From Acidobacteriaceae bacterium (GTDB lineage Bacteria; Acidobacteriota; Terriglobia; Terriglobales; Acidobacteriaceae), in the NCBI GenBank assembly GCA_030041045.1, contig JASHOQ010000057.1:1-64000 (forward strand): 64,000 bases of DNA, read 5' to 3'. A program made the position numbers and the translations under genes. Positions 33,901 to 43,423 of the stretch are shown piece by piece. Numbering within the stretch: position 1 is the stretch's first letter; each line of letters starts with the position of its first letter. The notes below the pieces were generated by a model. That model ran no database searches. It was not told where the DNA came from and saw nothing but the letters and a program-made list of their open reading frames with translations.

Positions 33901-36690
33901 ACTGCCGCCACTCTCACCATCTCCACTCTGTCGCTGCCGAACGGGGTAACGAATGAGCCGTATCAATCCACTCTGGAGGCAACCGGCGGAGTGCCTCCTT
34001 ACACGTGGAGCATCCTCTCCGGAGGCTCACTGCCTGCGGGCCTTACGCTCAACGCCGGCACCGGCGTTATCTCCGGCACACCCACGGCGACGGGGACCTC
34101 GAGCTTCACCGTGGAGGTAACCGACACGGACAGCGATACCGCCATGCAGGCCCTGAGCATTAAAGTGACGATGGCACCGCTAACCGTCGAGACCGAGGGA
34201 AGCTGGACGGGCACCGAGGGCATTGCATTCTCGCAAACCATGGTCGCCACCGGCGGAACTCCTCCCTATACCTGGAGCGTTCTTTCGGGCTCGCTTCCGG
34301 CCGGGATCACTCTCGACTCGAGCACCGGCGTCATCTCCGGTACACCCACCACGCCGGGCAAGTCGACCTTCGAAATACAGGTCGAGGATTCGGCCAGCAA
34401 CACGGCAGATTCGTCGAGCCTGTCCATCCGTATATTCTCCGGGCTCTCGATCACAACCAGAAGCCTTCCCAACGGACAAACCAGTGTCAGCTATAACAAC
34501 AGCCTCACCGCCACAAGCGGCACCAGTCCCTATACCTGGGCTGTGACTTCCGGGTCGCTCCCGGCGGGATTGACTCTCAGCAGCAGCGGCGATATCAGCG
34601 GCACGCCCACCTGCACGTGCACCACTCCCAGCACCAGTGTCTTCCAGGTTACGGTTACTGACTCCGAATCGACGCCGGCCACAGTGACTGCAAACTTCAG
34701 CATCACCATCAACAATGCAAACCTGCCGCGGATCGAATCGTACACCTTGAACAACGGCACCGTGGGCACTGCCTACAGCTCTGAATTGCAGGAGACTGGA
34801 GGCACTGCGCCATATACGTGGGCCATCATTTCCGGTTCGCTTCCCGCGGGACTCACCTTGGCCTCCAACGGAACCATCGGCGGAACGCCGACTACAGTAG
34901 GCGAATCGAGCTTCGTCGTCCAACTCGAAGACGCCGATTCCAACACGACGTCCAGGCCGGAAGCGATCCAGATCTATCCTTCCGCGCTGCAAGTGGACAA
35001 CGCCAGCCTGCAATTTGCCGATGTCGGCAGGAGCTACGCCACGGAACTCGACGCCTCCGGAGGAAGTGGAGTTTATTTGAGCTGGACCATCACCTCCGGA
35101 TCGCTACCCACCGGACTTTCGCTGGGCTCGAGCGACGGCGTGATTTCCGGAACCCCAGCCTCCGCCGGCGCCTCCACATTTACCGTGCAGGTGGAAGATT
35201 CCGATTCAAACACCGCGAGCGCTTCCTTGACGCTCACCGTATACAACAACCCGGCCTGCGCCAGCGGCAGCGAGTCTGAGCTCAACGGAACCTATTCGAT
35301 GCTGGTGAGCGGATTCAACGGCGGCGGGCTGGGCGTCCCCGTGGCTACTCTGGCAAGCTTTACCGCCAATGGCGCCGGCGGCGTGACCAGCGGCGAACTC
35401 GACTCGAACAGCGGCGCTTCAACCACCGGCAGCACGAATGTGGCCATCGATGCCGGCAGCTACTACTCGGTGGGCGCGAATGGATCCGGCTGCATCACCA
35501 TCAATACGGCAAACGGCACCAACACCTACGCCTTTGTTCTGGGTGGAGTCACTTCCGGCGTGGCCTCGCGTGGCCGCGTCATGGAGTTCGACAACGAGGC
35601 CGGCTACGGCCAGTTGCAAACCGGCTCGCTGGCGCTGCAAACTTCCGCGGACTTCGCGTTCAACCAGCTGGCGTCGAACCTCGCCTTCGGTATCAGCGGC
35701 GACGATTCCTCCGTGGGCCACTTTGCCTTCGGCGGCTCGCTCACCAACAGCTCTTCGGGCGGTTTCACCGATATTTATGGCGATTCAAACGACAATGGAA
35801 CCGTCAATGCGAGCATGAGCGGGGGAAGTGGAGGTTTCGGCGCGGCTCCGGATGCGAACGGCCGCACCACCGCCAGCATTTCCATTGGGGGCACCACGTA
35901 CAACTACATCGCCTACATCGTGAATGCGGACGAAGTATTTCTCCTCTCCTCCGACCCCATCACCACGAACCCCGTGGCCAGCGGGATGATGCTGGAGACG
36001 GCCAGTTCCTTCACCAGCTCCTCCGCATCGGGAAATTACATCATTGCGGCATCGGGAGCCGACGCCAGCAACCGCGGATATTCCTTTGCCACATTCGGGA
36101 TCGTAAACTTCAACGCAGGTGACTGGAGCGCGACAATTTACCAATATGAGCTCGATGGACCCGGAGAGGCTCAAGGCGCACCGATCAGCATTGGAGGCAC
36201 GTATACCGTCAATGCGGCTTCCGGGCGTATCACGATGACGCAAACGGGTGGCGGCACACAACCGGCCATTTATATCACCAGCGCCGGCGTCAACGGGACG
36301 GCCGCCTTCTTGATCGACCAGAGCAGCGGAGCGGGCGCACCGGCTTTTGAAGGAACCGCGCTGGTGCAGCCGAGCGAGACTTACAGCACTTCCTCTGTCT
36401 CGGGGAATTTCGAAACCAGCATGGCCAACATGCCCAGCGGTGAGGACGAAACCTTCGTTGGCTCGGCTTCAGCCAGCGACGGCGTGGCCATGTTCACACT
36501 CGATGCTGACGAAATCGGCGCTGCGCAGATTGGCGGACTCACCGAGCAGGCCACCTACTCCATCAACGCCGATGGCACGGGAACGTCAGGGTATGGAACC
36601 AAATCCCTGCTCCTGACGAACGGCACCACCGTGTACCTCCTGGATATCGGCGGCGGACCGGCGGAGATCATCGAATTCGACCAGCAGTAA
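31000..36690 (+). CDS. Giant lipoprotein of tandem putative-Ig (He_PIG) repeats
   Basis: A 1896-residue exported protein. A hydrophobic stretch VLLVFFAVALDILSLTGC ends in a lipobox (LTGC-GGSS) at ~residue 73, preceded by an unusually long basic leader, so a later non-ATG start may be used. An Ig-like domain follows, then about fourteen ~90-residue He_PIG repeats, each with G-x-x-Y-x-x-x-L-x-A-x-G-G, Y-T-W-S-I, GSLPAGLTL and GVISGTPT. Residues ~1430-1896 are a separate beta-rich domain (ELNGTYSMLVSGFNGGG) found in acidobacterial lipoproteins and of unknown role. Probable surface adhesin or scaffold. Four repeats are nearly identical in DNA. Confidence 0.85.
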   Translation: MTRRKSLGFPGFLTETIRLATLRRSFLPSRGRSHGHSSCASDASFAPRGFRWFPCVLLVFFAVALDILSLTGCGGSSHKAITVTIGTPSATSLDEGDSVSLTATVANDTTNAGVTWSITCSVGTCGTLSNNTSTSVTYTAPAQVTAQFTVTITATSNAKGGITGTVTLTIVVPPTIGTASGPLTGGSVGSTYSVTFSASGGVTPYIWSVSQGTLPAGLTLSSSAGTITGVPTASGSSDFTITLTDSGSPALTFSLTFSITIAAAPPITFTTTSLPGGSVGTAYAAAVVATGGAGTLTYKLTAGSLPAELGLSAAGAISGTPATAATSSFTVTASDAYGDTGSANLSITIAAAPPITFTTTSLPAGVVNVAYSQTVVATGGGGTLTYKVTTGSLPAGLTMSSAGAITGTPTTTGTSGFTVTASDAYGDSQSEALGIVINGTALKVSTSTLPAGVVGSAYSQPLSATGGSGAGYTWTKTAGSLPAGVTLSSAGTISGTPTAAGTSSFTVQVTDSDSDTATAQLSITINAALAVSTSSLPAGTVNTSYSQTLAATGGVSPYTWSISAGSLPAGLTLTGSTGVISGTPTTAGPAVNFTVKVTDSDSNTATASLSITINSAALSITTTSLPSGTVNTSYSQTLAATGGVSPYTWSISSGSLPAGLTLSGSTGVISGTPTTAGPAVDFTVKVTDSDSNTATASLSITINATALSITTTSLPAGTVNTSYSQTLAATGGVSPYTWSISSGSLPAGLTLTGSTGVISGTPTTAGPAVDFTVKVTDSDSNTATASLSITINATSLSITTTSLPAGTVNTSYSQTLAATGGVSPYSWSISSGSLPAGLTLSGSTGVISGTPTAAGTANFTVKVTDTDNNTATQNLSITVNAAALEVTTTQLASGVVGTSYSQTLAASGGAAPYTWSIISGSLPAGLTLTASTGVVAGTPTASGNSSFEVQVEDSESHTATGNVTLDITAATLTISTLSLPNGVTNEPYQSTLEATGGVPPYTWSILSGGSLPAGLTLNAGTGVISGTPTATGTSSFTVEVTDTDSDTAMQALSIKVTMAPLTVETEGSWTGTEGIAFSQTMVATGGTPPYTWSVLSGSLPAGITLDSSTGVISGTPTTPGKSTFEIQVEDSASNTADSSSLSIRIFSGLSITTRSLPNGQTSVSYNNSLTATSGTSPYTWAVTSGSLPAGLTLSSSGDISGTPTCTCTTPSTSVFQVTVTDSESTPATVTANFSITINNANLPRIESYTLNNGTVGTAYSSELQETGGTAPYTWAIISGSLPAGLTLASNGTIGGTPTTVGESSFVVQLEDADSNTTSRPEAIQIYPSALQVDNASLQFADVGRSYATELDASGGSGVYLSWTITSGSLPTGLSLGSSDGVISGTPASAGASTFTVQVEDSDSNTASASLTLTVYNNPACASGSESELNGTYSMLVSGFNGGGLGVPVATLASFTANGAGGVTSGELDSNSGASTTGSTNVAIDAGSYYSVGANGSGCITINTANGTNTYAFVLGGVTSGVASRGRVMEFDNEAGYGQLQTGSLALQTSADFAFNQLASNLAFGISGDDSSVGHFAFGGSLTNSSSGGFTDIYGDSNDNGTVNASMSGGSGGFGAAPDANGRTTASISIGGTTYNYIAYIVNADEVFLLSSDPITTNPVASGMMLETASSFTSSSASGNYIIAASGADASNRGYSFATFGIVNFNAGDWSATIYQYELDGPGEAQGAPISIGGTYTVNAASGRITMTQTGGGTQPAIYITSAGVNGTAAFLIDQSSGAGAPAFEGTALVQPSETYSTSSVSGNFETSMANMPSGEDETFVGSASASDGVAMFTLDADEIGAAQIGGLTEQATYSINADGTGTSGYGTKSLLLTNGTTVYLLDIGGGPAEIIEFDQQ
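32584..33648. repeat. Four near-identical 267-bp tandem repeat units inside the He_PIG gene
   Basis: Units start at 32584, 32851, 33118 and 33385, with a period of 267 bp (89 codons); the last is 264 bp. Most differences are single bases. The same period shows up as repeated 87-residue antisense ORFs in the track. Such units are candidates for copy-number change by recombination and for collapse in short-read assemblies. Confidence 0.93.
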
Positions 36691-36855
36691 GAGAAACCGA
36701 AGCATGAAGGGATGCCGTTCACGGGCCACGTGCGGGCCATGCGGCATCCCCTGCTCGCGTACACGCATTGCCCAGTGTTTTCCCGGTTTCGCCGGCCGCC
36801 ACCGCGCCTTCCGTCCCCCTCGCGTACACTGGAGGGTCCCGCATGGACGGAGGGA

Positions 36856-39800
36856 ATGCGCACTGGCGCGTTGACCATGGGAAGAACCGGAGTGGGTGCT
36901 TTGTTGCTGTTGGCGGCGATTGCCTTTCACGCCGGAGCGCAGGAACGATACGACCTTGAAGCAATTGCATTGAATAATCGCGGCGTGGCGCTGATGGGGC
37001 AGCAATTCACCCAGCGCGCCGCGGATGCATTCGCAGCGGCGTACAAAAAAGATCCCCATCTTGCCCAGGCTGCCACAAACGAAGGCATCGCATTGCTGAC
37101 GCTCGAAAAACTGGATGACGCCAAGGCGTGGCTGCGCAAATCCATTGCTATCGATCCCAAGAGCGCGCAGGCGTGGTACAACCTGGGCCTGGCGCAGCGA
37201 GCCGGCAACGAACTCGACTCCGCCTTGGCCAGTTTTCAGCAGACAGCCAAACTCGATGCGAACGACGCCGACGCGCTTTACTTCGAAGGCGTCACCTACG
37301 AGGAGATGAAGCAGTACGACAAGGCGATTGAGGTGCTCCAAAAGGCGCTTGCCATCGATCCCCTGCACGCTTCGGCGGAATTTGTACTCGCGCGATCGTT
37401 CCAGCGCACCGGCCGTATGGACGAAGCGCGAGAGCACTTCCGGCGCTTCCAGCACCTAACGGGCACGAAGATTTCGGCAGCGATCGGCCTGAGCTATGGC
37501 GAGCAGGGCCATTACTCGCTGGCGAGCACGGTGAAAGAGCCAGAGAGCCCGCGGCCGGCCATGATCCCGGTACACCTTGTAGCGCAGCCGCTGGTGGCGC
37601 AGGCGGCGGCCGCAAGTTATGCGACCACGGGCGGCGCGTGCATGATGGATGCAACCGGCTCGGGCGAGATGGATCTGGTATTGATGCAGGAGGGCACGCA
37701 GGCCATCCGCGTTCTGCATAACCCCGGCGACGGCAACTTTGTGGACTGGGATGCGGCGGGCGCGGGCCTGAAAGCCAGCGGCCACGCAGTTGCCTGCGCG
37801 GTGGGCGATTTCGACGGCGACGGACTGAACGACCTCGCCGTGGCTTTTGAGGACAAGGTCCTTCTCTTCCGCAATCTCGGGCATGGGAAATTCAGCGACG
37901 TTACGGCCAAATCCGGCATCGTGCCGCGCAATCACCCCACCGGGATCACCTTCGTCGATTACGATCACGACGGCGATCTGGACCTGCTGCTGACCGGCTC
38001 GGGCCTGAAACCCGGGGATGCGCCGAATGTGTTGTGGCGCAACAACGGCGACGGAACCTTTACGGAGCAGACGGAACCAACCGGATTGGGCGGGAGCGGG
38101 AACACGGCAGCGGCGATCCTCACGGATTACAACAACGACCGCGCCGTCGATCTGGCTGTGACCGGCGACGCTCCCGCGCCCTTGATCTATGTGAATCCGC
38201 GCGAGGGCAAATTTCCTGCTGTTCCTCTCTTTGAGGACACGGCTCTGCCGCCCACGACCGGCATTGCCGTCTTCGACTACAACAAGGACGGATGGATGGA
38301 CGTTGCCGTCACGCATGCGGGTGCGCCCGGAGTTACGCTCTGGCGCAATGTGCAAGCCGCGGACCACGTGAGCCGGCGTTTTGCGCGGGTCGAGCTTCCA
38401 CTCCAGGGCGCTTTGCGCGGGTGGGGGCTCACGCCCATCGACATCGACAACGACGGATGGATCGACCTAGCTGCTGTTGTGGAGACGCGCCAAGGGCCTG
38501 AAGTGCGCGTCTTCCGCAACCGGGGCGATGGAAGCTTCGAGGATGTGAGCCACGCACTGGGGCTGGACGCGGTTCGATTGCAGGCGCCGCGAGGCCTGAT
38601 TGCCGCGGACGTGGATGGCGACGGCGCGGCCGATCTGATCGTGACGCAGTTGAACGCTCCTCCGATTCTTCTGCGCAACGTGGGCGCGAACAAGAACCAC
38701 TTTGTGCGGCTCGATTTGACCGGACTGGCCGACAACAGGACCGCGCTGGGCGTGAAGGTTGAGGTTTTTGCAAACCAACTCTGGCAGAAATGGGAATTGC
38801 CGGGCTCTTCAGGCTACCAGACGCAGGCTGCGCCGCAGATCCTGGTGGGACTGGGGGCAGCTCCGCGCATCGATCTGCTGCGCATTTTGTGGCCGACCGG
38901 CGTTTTGCAGGACGAGATCGATCTGCCGCAGCAGCCCGTGATTGCCATGAAAGAAGCGGACCGCCGCGGCAGCTCGTGCCCGGTGCTCTTTGTCTGGGAC
39001 GGGCACGAATACAAATTTGTGACCGACGTGATCGGCGCGGCCGTCGTGGGCCATTGGTTCACACCCGCTCGCACCAATATTCCCAATCCCGGCGAGTGGG
39101 TGAAAGTGGATGGCGCGAGCGCGGCGCCGGTGGACGGCAGGGTGAGCGTGCGCTTTATGGAGCCGATGGAAGAAGTGAATTACATTGACCAGCTGCGTCT
39201 GGTCGCGGTTGACCATCCGGCTGATGTGGACGTGAATCCCGACGAGCGCTTTCTTGACGATCCGCCTTTTGCTTCGGGCCGGGTGGTGGCCAGCTCCGGT
39301 GCGCGCCTTCCCGCAGGCGCATGGGATGGCGAAGGCCGGGACGTGCTCGATCTACTGAGCCGCCGCGATCACCGGTTTGCAAGCGGATTCACGACGCTCC
39401 CTTACGACGGCTTTGCCAATCTCCACGCGCTTACGCTGGACCTGGGCGAAGTAAAGCCGGGCGCGCCCCTGCGGCTGCTGATGACCGGTTACGTGAACTA
39501 CTTCAGCGCAACCTCGCTCTACGCCGCATGGCAGGCAGGCTTGAAAGAGATTCCGCCGTATGTCGAAGCGCAGCGGCCCGATGGCTCCTGGCTGCGCATT
39601 CCCGGGGATGCGGGATTCCCCGCCGGTCTCGAGCGCACCATCGTAGTCGATCTGACCGGCAAACTGCCTCCGGGCACGCGGCACATCCGGCTGATGACGA
39701 ATCTGCAGATTTACTGGGACCAGGTGCTTATCGACCAGAGCACGGATGCCCGGTTCCGGACGAGTGAAGCGCCGCTTTCGTCGGCCACGCTGCGCTTCCG

Positions 39801-40317
39801 CGGTTATCCCAAGGAAATCGACCGGCCCAGTCCCGGCGATCTTCGCTATGACTACAACCTCGTCAGCGCCACGGGTACGTATCAACACGAGCGCGGCAGC
39901 TACACGCGCATGGGCGATGTGACTCCGCTGCTCAAAGCCATCGACAATCGCTTTGCAGTTTTTGGCAGCGGCGAAGAGATTGCGGCGGAGTTCGACGTCT
40001 CCCAACTGCCTGCGCTTCCGGCCGGATGGAAGCGCGACTATTTCTTTTACGCCAACGGCTACGTGAAGGACATGGATTGGTGGGACGCATCGCCGTTCAC
40101 CGTGGCGCAGATGCCGTTCCACGGCATGAGCCAATATCCATATTCCGAGCCGGAGAAGTATCCGGACAATGCTGACTCGCTCACCTACCAGCTGGATTGG
40201 AACGATCGTTTCGATTCCGGCGACCCCGTACGTTCCCACCGCTTCGACTTTCAATGGTCGCCTTCGACCCCGCTCGATGATCTGCCTGCGAGACCTGCTG
40301 CGGGAACCCGGCGATGA
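36856..40317 (+). CDS. Secreted TPR / VCBS (FG-GAP) / ASPIC-UnbV protein
   Basis: A protein of about 1153 residues. I start it at ATG 36856 (MRTGALTMGRTGVGALLLLA) because this places the signal peptide at the N-terminus; ATG 36877 is an alternative and the track start adds 48 unconserved residues. Residues ~35-215 form TPRs (AWYNLGLAQRAGNELDSAL). VCBS repeats follow with the calcium-type loops GDFDGDGLNDL, DYDHDGDLDLL and DIDNDGWIDL. The ASPIC/UnbV domain is at ~650-740 (GYQTQAAPQILVGLG, ILWPTGVLQDE). A large C-terminal region (PVLFVWDGHEYKFVTDVIG) is typical of acidobacterial versions. Role unknown; extracellular binding is likely. The stop overlaps the amidase start. Confidence 0.85.
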   Translation: MRTGALTMGRTGVGALLLLAAIAFHAGAQERYDLEAIALNNRGVALMGQQFTQRAADAFAAAYKKDPHLAQAATNEGIALLTLEKLDDAKAWLRKSIAIDPKSAQAWYNLGLAQRAGNELDSALASFQQTAKLDANDADALYFEGVTYEEMKQYDKAIEVLQKALAIDPLHASAEFVLARSFQRTGRMDEAREHFRRFQHLTGTKISAAIGLSYGEQGHYSLASTVKEPESPRPAMIPVHLVAQPLVAQAAAASYATTGGACMMDATGSGEMDLVLMQEGTQAIRVLHNPGDGNFVDWDAAGAGLKASGHAVACAVGDFDGDGLNDLAVAFEDKVLLFRNLGHGKFSDVTAKSGIVPRNHPTGITFVDYDHDGDLDLLLTGSGLKPGDAPNVLWRNNGDGTFTEQTEPTGLGGSGNTAAAILTDYNNDRAVDLAVTGDAPAPLIYVNPREGKFPAVPLFEDTALPPTTGIAVFDYNKDGWMDVAVTHAGAPGVTLWRNVQAADHVSRRFARVELPLQGALRGWGLTPIDIDNDGWIDLAAVVETRQGPEVRVFRNRGDGSFEDVSHALGLDAVRLQAPRGLIAADVDGDGAADLIVTQLNAPPILLRNVGANKNHFVRLDLTGLADNRTALGVKVEVFANQLWQKWELPGSSGYQTQAAPQILVGLGAAPRIDLLRILWPTGVLQDEIDLPQQPVIAMKEADRRGSSCPVLFVWDGHEYKFVTDVIGAAVVGHWFTPARTNIPNPGEWVKVDGASAAPVDGRVSVRFMEPMEEVNYIDQLRLVAVDHPADVDVNPDERFLDDPPFASGRVVASSGARLPAGAWDGEGRDVLDLLSRRDHRFASGFTTLPYDGFANLHALTLDLGEVKPGAPLRLLMTGYVNYFSATSLYAAWQAGLKEIPPYVEAQRPDGSWLRIPGDAGFPAGLERTIVVDLTGKLPPGTRHIRLMTNLQIYWDQVLIDQSTDARFRTSEAPLSSATLRFRGYPKEIDRPSPGDLRYDYNLVSATGTYQHERGSYTRMGDVTPLLKAIDNRFAVFGSGEEIAAEFDVSQLPALPAGWKRDYFFYANGYVKDMDWWDASPFTVAQMPFHGMSQYPYSEPEKYPDNADSLTYQLDWNDRFDSGDPVRSHRFDFQWSPSTPLDDLPARPAAGTRR

Positions 40318-41723
40318 GCGAGATCGTCCTTGCGACGGCATCGCGCCAGCTGGAGATGGTGCGCACGGGTGAGATTTCCGTGACGGAGCTGGCCGAGGCG
40401 CACGTTCGGCAGATCGAGCGCCTGAATCCCGCATTGCGTGCGCTGGTTGATTTCGATCCGGAGCGCGTTCGCCGGCGTGCTCGCGAGCTCGAAGCCGCGC
40501 CGGAACCGCACGGCGCACTGCACGGCCTTCCTGTGACGATCAAGTCATCCATTGCCACCGCGGGCTGCCGCTGCGAGCTTGGCAGCTTTCTGTACGAAGG
40601 TGAGGTTCCCTCGAAAGATGCCGAAGCGGTGGCGCGTTTGCGCGCGGCGGGTGCACTGATCCTCGGCACCACCAACTGCCCCGAGCTGCTGATGGCGTAT
40701 GAAACGGCGAACCTGTTGCATGGGCAGACGCGCAATCCGTGGGACCTGGAGCGATCGCCCGGCGGGTCGAGCGGAGGTGAGTCAGCGGCCATCGCCGCAG
40801 GGCTTTCTGCCGCCGGCCTCGGGAGCGACAGTGGCGGCTCCGTGCGCGTGCCCGCGCATTTTACCGGCATCTGTTCGCTCAAGCCCACGCCGGGCCGCAT
40901 TCCCGGCCGCGGCCATCTTCCTCCGTGCGTCGGGCCGTTCTCCATTCTCGGTGTCATTGGACCCATGGCGCGTTCCATTGCCGACATTTCGCTGCTCTTC
41001 CGCGCGCTCAGCGGACAGGATGGTCTCGATCCGGTGAGCCCTCCGCTCGCTCTGCGCGAGCCCAGCCTGGACGATCTGCGGAAGAATGCGATCGGCTATT
41101 TCGAAGATGATGGCCTGGCGGCGGTGACCGGTGAGACTCGTTCTGCCGTAAACGCAGCAGCGCAGGCACTGCGCGACGCCGGCTTTCGCGTTGAGCCATT
41201 CCGGCCGGGCACGCTGGAGCCGCTGCGGAAGCTTTGGTGGAAGTTTTTTGTGCAATGCGGAGCGATGTTTTACGCTCCCGTGATCGCAGGCAAGGAACAG
41301 CGGCTCAGCCCCATCTTCAAGGAGTTTCTTGCCATCGCGGCGGCACAGCGGCCACTCACTGCGACCGATCTGCTGAACGCCTGGGCGGAGCTGGACATCC
41401 TGCGCGCCAAAACCCTCGATGAGATGAGCGACTTCCCTGTCCTGCTCTGCCCTGTCGCCTGCATTCCCGCGTTCCGGCACAACGAACGTGCGTGGCTGAT
41501 TGACGGCAAGCGGGTCGAGTATCTGGATGCCGTGCGTCCTGCGCAATGGTTCAACGCGTTGGCTGCGCCGGCGGCGGTAGTTCCGGTCGGGTGGTCGCCC
41601 GAAGGCATGCCCATCGGCGTACAGATCGCAGCGCGCCCCTTTGAAGACGAAGTGGCGCTGGGGGTGGCTGCCGTTGTGGATGCTGCGTTCGGCTTCCGGC
41701 CCCCGCCCATGGCCACGGGTTGA
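40314..41723 (+). CDS. Amidase signature family enzyme
   Basis: A 469-residue hydrolase with the Ser-cisSer-Lys triad: Lys in LPVTIKSSIATAG, cis-Ser in SPGGSSGGESAA, and nucleophilic Ser in GSDSGGSVRVPA. It is close in pattern to fatty-acid-amide-hydrolase/GatA-like amidases but is not GatA itself, because gatB/gatC are absent. There is no signal peptide. Its ATG overlaps the TGA of the TPR-VCBS gene by four bases (ATGA), so the two are translated together, an unexpected partnership for a cytoplasmic amidase. Substrate unknown. Confidence 0.9.
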   Translation: MSEIVLATASRQLEMVRTGEISVTELAEAHVRQIERLNPALRALVDFDPERVRRRARELEAAPEPHGALHGLPVTIKSSIATAGCRCELGSFLYEGEVPSKDAEAVARLRAAGALILGTTNCPELLMAYETANLLHGQTRNPWDLERSPGGSSGGESAAIAAGLSAAGLGSDSGGSVRVPAHFTGICSLKPTPGRIPGRGHLPPCVGPFSILGVIGPMARSIADISLLFRALSGQDGLDPVSPPLALREPSLDDLRKNAIGYFEDDGLAAVTGETRSAVNAAAQALRDAGFRVEPFRPGTLEPLRKLWWKFFVQCGAMFYAPVIAGKEQRLSPIFKEFLAIAAAQRPLTATDLLNAWAELDILRAKTLDEMSDFPVLLCPVACIPAFRHNERAWLIDGKRVEYLDAVRPAQWFNALAAPAAVVPVGWSPEGMPIGVQIAARPFEDEVALGVAAVVDAAFGFRPPPMATG

Positions 41724-41850
41724 AAAAGCGCATCGCGGAAGCTCGGGTTCCTGCCAGCGGGCCCGCCTCGATCCCTCCGCAAGCCGCTTGACAATCCAGG
41801 TGCGCTCTGCTCTCATCTTGGACATCCAAAGAAAGCAGTGCGAAATTCGC

Positions 41851-41860
41851 TTGTTAACAA
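41851..41860. promoter_or_regulatory. Palindrome TTGTTAACAA upstream of the GH30 gene
   Basis: A perfect 10-bp palindrome about 80 bp before the GH30 start, inside the 41724-41938 gap. A TTGACA element lies at 41788-41793 and another TTGAC shortly after the palindrome. It could be an operator for a LacI-type regulator such as the one at 53206, but short palindromes occur by chance. Confidence 0.3.
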
Positions 41861-41938
41861 ACGGTTGTCTTGACGCGCTTAGAAACTGGCTGAATGAAAG
41901 CAGGAAATGGCGCAACCACCTGAAATCGAGAGGGAATC

Positions 41939-43348
41939 GTGAACCTGAAGCGCATTGTCCTTATCCCATATGCCGCTCTCATCTTTTTCGCAGTGGCTTC
42001 GCGGGCGCAAACCGTGCCCGATGCCGAGGAGTGGTTGACGACTATCGACCGGAGCGCACTGTTCGAGCGCCAGGCAGAGCCATTGCATTTCTCCGATGCG
42101 AACGGCGATCTGCCGGCAATTGCGGTTAACGACATGGAACAGTACCAGACCATCGAGGGATTCGGCTTCGCCGTGACCGGAGGGAGCGCGCAGTTGCTGA
42201 TGCGCATGACGCCGAAGGGCAGAACTGCTTTGCTGAAACAGATCTTCTCCACGGAGGGCGACGGCATCGGCGCCAGCTACATCCGGGTGAGCATCGGCTC
42301 CTCGGATATGAACGACCATGCGTACTCTTATGACGACATGCCTCCAGGGCAGACGGACGAAGACCTGAAGAACTTCAGCCTGGCGCCGGATCAATCTACG
42401 GTCATTCCGGTGCTCAAGGAGATTCTGTCTATCGAGCCGCAAATCAGGATTCTCGGCTCGCCCTGGTCTGCGCCCGCGTGGATGAAAACCAACGACGCTG
42501 TGAGGGGAGGCGAATTGAAGCCTGAGTGCTACGGCGTCTACGCGCAATACCTCGTGAAGTACGTCGAGGGGATGGAAAGCGAAGGCATTCCCATCACTGC
42601 AATCACGGTTGAAAACGAGCCTTTGAATCCCAAGAATACGCCCAGCATGGTGATGTTTGCGGATGAGGAAGACAAATTCATCGGGAAGTATCTGGGGCCG
42701 GCGTTTCAGGCAGCGGGGTTGAAGACCGAGATCCAGGTATACGATCACAATCCGGATGTTCCGTCGTATCCGCTGTCGATTTTGGGCGATCCGGTCGCGG
42801 GCAGATATGTGGCCGGAACGGCGTTTCATCTCTATGGCGGGAGCGCCAGCACGCTCACCGATGTCCACAATCAATATCCCAACAAGAATCTTTACCTCAC
42901 CGAGCAGTCGGTCACCGATTGGCCCGGGTCGGATACGATCGGCATTGCCGATCCGGTGAGCGACGTGCTGATCGGCGCCACGCGCAATTGGAGCCGCAAC
43001 GTGCTGCTCTGGAACCTGGCTGCCGATCCGCACGCCGGTCCGCATACCAACAATGGCGGATGCGACAGCTGCTTCGGTGCCATCACGCTTGACGGCGACA
43101 GCGTAATTTTGAATGTGGCCTACTACGCCCTGGCGCACTTTTCAAAATTCGTACGGCCGGGCTCCGTGCGCATCGGATCGAGCGAACTGGAGCAGTTGTC
43201 GACCGCGGCCTTCTTGACGCCCGAGGGGAAGATAGTGCTGGTCGTTGCCAACACGGGCAACTTTCCCAGGAACTTCGTCGTCGGCTATCATGGAAAATTC
43301 CTGCAGACGACGATGCCGTCGGAGTCAGCGGGAACCTATGTTTGGTAG
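41939..43348 (+). CDS. Glycoside hydrolase family 30 (glucosylceramidase / beta-glucanase type)
   Basis: An exported retaining glycosidase of 469 residues with a signal peptide (IVLIPYAALIFFAVASRAQ). The start is GTG 41939 behind GAGAGGGA. The (beta/alpha)8 barrel opens with QTIEGFGFAVTGGSAQLL, the GH30 G-F-G-x-x-x-T motif. Acid/base Glu is in ITVENEPLNPKN and the nucleophile Glu in NLYLTEQSVTDW. SPWSAPAWMKTND is also diagnostic. A C-terminal beta-sandwich follows. Activities in the family include glucosylceramidase and beta-1,6-glucanase; bacterial neighbours GH3 and a TonB-dependent receptor suggest beta-glucan use. Confidence 0.92.
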   Translation: MNLKRIVLIPYAALIFFAVASRAQTVPDAEEWLTTIDRSALFERQAEPLHFSDANGDLPAIAVNDMEQYQTIEGFGFAVTGGSAQLLMRMTPKGRTALLKQIFSTEGDGIGASYIRVSIGSSDMNDHAYSYDDMPPGQTDEDLKNFSLAPDQSTVIPVLKEILSIEPQIRILGSPWSAPAWMKTNDAVRGGELKPECYGVYAQYLVKYVEGMESEGIPITAITVENEPLNPKNTPSMVMFADEEDKFIGKYLGPAFQAAGLKTEIQVYDHNPDVPSYPLSILGDPVAGRYVAGTAFHLYGGSASTLTDVHNQYPNKNLYLTEQSVTDWPGSDTIGIADPVSDVLIGATRNWSRNVLLWNLAADPHAGPHTNNGGCDSCFGAITLDGDSVILNVAYYALAHFSKFVRPGSVRIGSSELEQLSTAAFLTPEGKIVLVVANTGNFPRNFVVGYHGKFLQTTMPSESAGTYVW

Positions 43349-43423
43349 ACACACGTCATTCACTTAAGGCAACCGATTGTTCGCATTTCCGGTTACAGCC
43401 GAATCAGCGAAGGAGGACACGCT

